The position numbers and the translations under genes were made by a program. From contig NZ_CP047045.1 in the NCBI RefSeq assembly GCF_009792355.1, positions 1,240,001 through 1,304,000 of the forward strand: a stretch of DNA of 64,000 bases. The letters are read 5' to 3'. This DNA is from Terricaulis silvestris (GTDB taxonomy: Bacteria; Pseudomonadota; Alphaproteobacteria; Caulobacterales; Aquidulcibacteraceae). Below, in pieces: positions 61,052-64,000 of the stretch (the stretch's first letter is position 1; each line of letters opens with the position of its first letter). Below the pieces are notes generated by a model. The model had not been told where the DNA came from and searched no databases. It saw only the letters and a program-made list of their open reading frames with translations.

Positions 61052-61981
61052 TCAGAACCAGCGCCGCCACTTGGCGATGGCAAACAGCGTGGCCGGGGCC
61101 GCGAACATCATCGCCACGCCAACCCACGGTCCCCAAGACGCGCGAAACCAGGTCATGTGATCGAAATTCATGCCGAAGATCGACGCGATCAGAGTCGGCG
61201 GCACGAAGGCGATGGTCGCGAGCGAGAGCGCTTTCAGCACATTAGTTTGCGCCGCGTTGATCAAGCCAAGCACGGCGTCCTGCAAGTACGAGAGCCGCGG
61301 CTGCATTTGCTCAGCGATGCGTTCTAGTTCGCTGACGTCACGCGCGAGCGCCGAAAGCCTGGAATCCACCAAGCCATATCTGCTCTTGCTGGCGCGTGCG
61401 TAGACGAACAAGCGCTGCATGCTTGTGAGCGAATCGTGCGCCAGCGCCGCCAATCCGCCAATCCGACCAAGGTCCTTGAGCGCCATGCGCAAGTCCATCG
61501 TGTCGGTTTCGTCGAACACCTTCACCGAGAGCGCGTTGGCGTCGCGTGTCGCGTCGGCCAGGACGTCGGCAAGCCGTTCAGCCGCGCCTTCGATCAGCGC
61601 CAGCATCACGTCGGCGCCGGTCTGCGCCGAGCTGATCCGCGCCGAGGCGCGGCCTTGGCCAATCTCGAACGCGCGCGGACGCACTTGGCGCACGGTGACG
61701 AGCTTGCCCTTCGTCAGAATGAAGGTGACGGCCCCCGACACGAGCGGTCCCTCATCTCGCCGCCCGAGCAGCGTGGCCGTCAAGTGCAGCGCCTCGTTCT
61801 CTTCATAGTAGCGCGCTGATTCCTCGAACGCGGCGCGTTCCGCGGGCGTCGGCACGTCGATGCCGAGCTCCTGCTCGACGTCCGCTTCTTCCTCGTTCGT
61901 GGGAGACTCCAGGTCATACCAAAGTGCGCCTGGGCTTTCGCAGGCAACCTCGGAACCGCCGCGGGCAAGTACTCTGAGCAT
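61052..61981 (-). CDS. corA: CorA family divalent cation transporter
   Basis: The 309-residue protein has the long helical cytoplasmic domain and two C-terminal membrane helices with the selectivity motif GMN (FGMNFDHMTW). The first helix, VLKALSLATIAFVPPTLIAS, is typical. It could carry Mg2+, Co2+ or, if ZntB-like, Zn2+. The cytoplasmic domain is complete. It is 70 bp from the PTPS-like gene end across an intergenic gap of 124 bp, with no visible Mg riboswitch. Confidence 0.92.
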   Translation of the reverse strand: MLRVLARGGSEVACESPGALWYDLESPTNEEEADVEQELGIDVPTPAERAAFEESARYYEENEALHLTATLLGRRDEGPLVSGAVTFILTKGKLVTVRQVRPRAFEIGQGRASARISSAQTGADVMLALIEGAAERLADVLADATRDANALSVKVFDETDTMDLRMALKDLGRIGGLAALAHDSLTSMQRLFVYARASKSRYGLVDSRLSALARDVSELERIAEQMQPRLSYLQDAVLGLINAAQTNVLKALSLATIAFVPPTLIASIFGMNFDHMTWFRASWGPWVGVAMMFAAPATLFAIAKWRRWF

Positions 61982-62013
61982 GGCGCTCCGTTAGCGCTAT
62001 TCGCGTCCGCCGC

Positions 62014-63327
62014 CTACTCGTTCTTGTGCGTAAAGCCCCGCGCCATGACGAAGCGGATGTTCATCAGCACGGCCACGTCCTGGGTTGGATCGCCGTCGAC
62101 CGCGATAATGTCGGCCGCATAACCCGGCGCGATGCGGCCGGCGATATTGTTCAGCTGCAGGTGATCGGCGGCGTCGATGGTAGCCATGCGGATGGCCTGC
62201 ATTGGCGTGTAGCCGCCTTCGACTAGGAACTGGAATTCGCGCGCGTTCTGGCCGTGGCGGGAGACCCCGGTGTCGGTGCCGAATGCGACCTGCACGCCGG
62301 CGCGGCGCGCGTTTTGGATGTTTTGGCGCATGCGCGTGCCGACTTCGCGGGCCTTGTTCGCTTGCGCCGGAGTCAACACGCCGCCCTGCGCCGCCATTTC
62401 TTCGACCGTGACACCGGCGAGAATAGTGGGAACGAGGTAGGCGTGGTTGCGGCGGAAGAGGCGGATGGAGTCCGCATCGGCGTATGAGCCGTGCTCGATC
62501 GAATCCACGCCAGCCCGGAGCGCCGCGTTTATGCCGCCGGCGCCGTGCGCGTGCGCGGTGACACGGCGTCCCATGGCGTGCGCCGCATCGACGATGGCTT
62601 CGAGTTCGGTGTCGCTGAATTGCTGATCGAGCCCTGCGGAGGTGTTGGAGAGCACGCCGCCTGTTGCGGTGATCTTGATGACGTCGGCGCCAGCCTGAAT
62701 TTGACGGCGCACGGCGCGGCGGCAGGCGTCGGCGCCAGAGCATGCATTCGGGCTACGCAGGGCATCGTTCACAGCCGGCGAAAAGCCGTTGACGTCGCCG
62801 TGGCCGCCATCAGGCGTGATCGCCGCGCCAGACGCGATAATACGTGGCCCAGGCACGCGGCCCTCGGCGATCGCGCGGCGGAGCGCGAAGATGGAATCGT
62901 TCATTGCGCCCAAGTCAGCGACCGTGGTGAAGCCCGCCAGTAGCGTGGTTCGCGCGAAGCCCGCGCCACGCAGGGCGCCGTCCGCCGCGGTGAGCGTCAC
63001 TTCTTCGATCAGTTGATCGGGGCCGAGTTCGCCGGTGAGGTGGACGTGGTTGTCGATCAGGCCCGGCAGTACGAAGCGGCTGCGCTGATCGATAATCGTC
63101 GCGCCCTGACGCTCCACGTAGCCGGCTTCGATGCCGATGATATTGCCCTCGGCGCCGACGAGGATGGATTGCTCACTGAGAATGCGGCCAGTCGAAGCGT
63201 CAGCGAGCAGGCGGCCCGCATGGATGATGCTGGCGACACGCGGTTCGGTTTCTTGCGCGAAACCCGAAGCGCTGAGCGCTGTCAACGCAACGAAAGCGGT
63301 GAGTGCCGTGATGGCGCGGTGCAGCAT
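62014..63327 (-). CDS. Exported amidohydrolase (imidazolonepropionase/prolidase-like)
   Basis: The 437-residue protein has a Sec signal (ALTALSASGFAQ) and a metal-dependent amidohydrolase barrel: GLIDNHVHLTGEL (HxH), DVIKITATGGVL with the lysine, GRRVTAHAHGAGG, SIEHGSYAD and AFGTDTGVSRH. Relatives include Sgx-type Xaa-Pro dipeptidases and organophosphate-acting enzymes. GAGGGGAC precedes ATG 63327. The substrate is unknown; with several other exported peptidases in the window, peptide use fits. Confidence 0.88.
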   Translation of the reverse strand: MLHRAITALTAFVALTALSASGFAQETEPRVASIIHAGRLLADASTGRILSEQSILVGAEGNIIGIEAGYVERQGATIIDQRSRFVLPGLIDNHVHLTGELGPDQLIEEVTLTAADGALRGAGFARTTLLAGFTTVADLGAMNDSIFALRRAIAEGRVPGPRIIASGAAITPDGGHGDVNGFSPAVNDALRSPNACSGADACRRAVRRQIQAGADVIKITATGGVLSNTSAGLDQQFSDTELEAIVDAAHAMGRRVTAHAHGAGGINAALRAGVDSIEHGSYADADSIRLFRRNHAYLVPTILAGVTVEEMAAQGGVLTPAQANKAREVGTRMRQNIQNARRAGVQVAFGTDTGVSRHGQNAREFQFLVEGGYTPMQAIRMATIDAADHLQLNNIAGRIAPGYAADIIAVDGDPTQDVAVLMNIRFVMARGFTHKNE

Positions 63328-63429
63328 GGATTGTCCCCTCGATCGGCCTTGAATCGAACCGCCCGCTGATCGCGTCAAGCGCTTACCCGCGTCGCACGAC
63401 GCGCTTCATCGATTTGCGCCGCCGTTCGT

Positions 63430-64000
63430 TCACTTCAGGCCGGCCTTCTGCGCGTACATGAATGCGGCGGTCGCGAGGGGGCGGATGCGCTGGATCATTT
63501 GCAACGCGTGCGCGCTCGCCGCCGTGCCGTCACGCACGCGGCCGGCAATGCCTTGGAGGATGCAGGCGAGGCGGAAGGCGTTGTAGGAGAAGTACCAGTC
63601 GAGCGCGGGGATGCCGTCGCGCCCTGTCTGTTGGCAATAGAGCTCGACTGCTTCGTCCTGCGTCGGGATCCCCAAGCTAGCGACATCGACGCCGCCAAGT
63701 CCGGCGCGGCCGTCGTGCGGCATCACCCAGTTGATCAGATAGTAGGTGAAATCGCCGAGCGGATCGCCGAGCGTTGAAAGCTCCCAATCCAGCACCGCGA
63801 TCACGCGCGGCTCGGTCTGATCCAGGATGAGATTGTCGAGCCTATAGTCGCCGTGAACGATCGAGGTGCGCTCACCGGACGGGATGGTTTGCGGCAGCCA
63901 TTCGATCAGACGGTTCATCTCGTCGATCGTTTCGGTTTCGCTCAATTTGTATTGCTTCGACCAGCGATCGATCTGACGTGCGAAATAATTGCCTGGTTTG
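63430..64000 (-). CDS. APH-fold phosphotransferase, C-terminal part (5' end outside window)
   Basis: The frame runs in from the right edge (PGNYFARQIDRWSKQYKLSE) and stops at 63430. It has the kinase catalytic loop VHGDYRLDNLILD and the metal-binding VLDWELSTLGDPLGDF. This wording fits the ACAD10/11- and LvaA-like hydroxyacyl kinase group rather than antibiotic kinases. An acyl-CoA dehydrogenase of the matching type is at 58704-59987. About 190 residues are visible. Confidence 0.85.
   Translation of the reverse strand, partial: KPGNYFARQIDRWSKQYKLSETETIDEMNRLIEWLPQTIPSGERTSIVHGDYRLDNLILDQTEPRVIAVLDWELSTLGDPLGDFTYYLINWVMPHDGRAGLGGVDVASLGIPTQDEAVELYCQQTGRDGIPALDWYFSYNAFRLACILQGIAGRVRDGTAASAHALQMIQRIRPLATAAFMYAQKAGLK

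Overview
The window is high-GC chromosomal DNA of a free-living alphaproteobacterium, most likely from Caulobacterales/Hyphomonadaceae (inference). Support comes from a transmembrane protein with a degenerate EAL domain resembling Caulobacter TipF, a DnaX whose zinc-binding cysteines are mostly gone, a probable ethylmalonyl-CoA-pathway enzyme, a near-match CtrA site before a CheY-like gene, and many small secreted proteins and lipoproteins. I see no insertion sequence, prophage, CRISPR array or plasmid functions. Genes are packed tightly on both strands. Six convergent pairs share exactly the four bases that carry both stop codons.

Layout. 1-3.7 kb: a possible co-directional run with the end of an M20 peptidase, a DUF1028 protein, a chagasin-like inhibitor lipoprotein, a small membrane protein and a Rieske oxygenase, facing a Gmad2 lipoprotein. 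3.7-8.3 kb: a secreted Xaa-Pro aminopeptidase divergent from a probable (2S)-methylsuccinyl-CoA dehydrogenase, then a VOC protein and three small lipoproteins, two of which share a CxCTWDK motif. 8.3-12 kb, minus strand: dnaX, ybaB, a DUF433 gene, an RraB-like gene, recR and doxX. 12-16.5 kb: a histidine kinase, a TetR regulator with a palindromic candidate operator, a 35-residue ORF, a TTC38-like TPR protein and the SRP RNA gene. 16.5-31.7 kb: core genes including def, fmt, truA, dapE, dapD, a HAD nucleotidase, a DUF1036 gene, argB, engB, yidC, rnpA and rpmH.

31.7-37.5 kb: a 34-residue membrane protein, a histidine kinase preceded by three 10-bp iterons, a small exported protein behind a distinctive operator, gamma-glutamyltransferase divergent from a P1 peptidase, and a YdeI-like protein. 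37.5-42.5 kb: tRNA-Arg(ACG), then leucine dehydrogenase with the E1 alpha, E1 beta and E2 subunits of a branched-chain 2-oxoacid dehydrogenase, together a branched-chain amino acid catabolic unit. 42.5-50.5 kb: a TonB-C-like protein, a frameshifted membrane gene, a VOC protein, a membrane TIR-TPR protein, rsmD, a TerC exporter, a pseudouridine synthase, tadA (whose substrate tRNA is in the window), a MaoC hydratase, ribF and a CheY-like regulator. 50.5-64 kb: an SDR, a TPR lipoprotein, HAD and uridine kinases, YjbR, the EAL protein, a three-gene membrane/XRE operon, TauE/SafE, GNAT, an acyl-CoA dehydrogenase, a PTPS-like protein, CorA, an amidohydrolase and the end of an APH-fold kinase.

The less expected signals are mostly in the DNA between and inside genes. 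A 28-bp operator (24 identities) lies before two unrelated-looking genes 22 kb apart; one begins an operon encoding its own XRE-type regulator. Palindromic REP-like elements fill intergenic gaps up to the flanking stop codons, and other short palindromes sit in frame inside the linkers of DnaX and the E2 acyltransferase.
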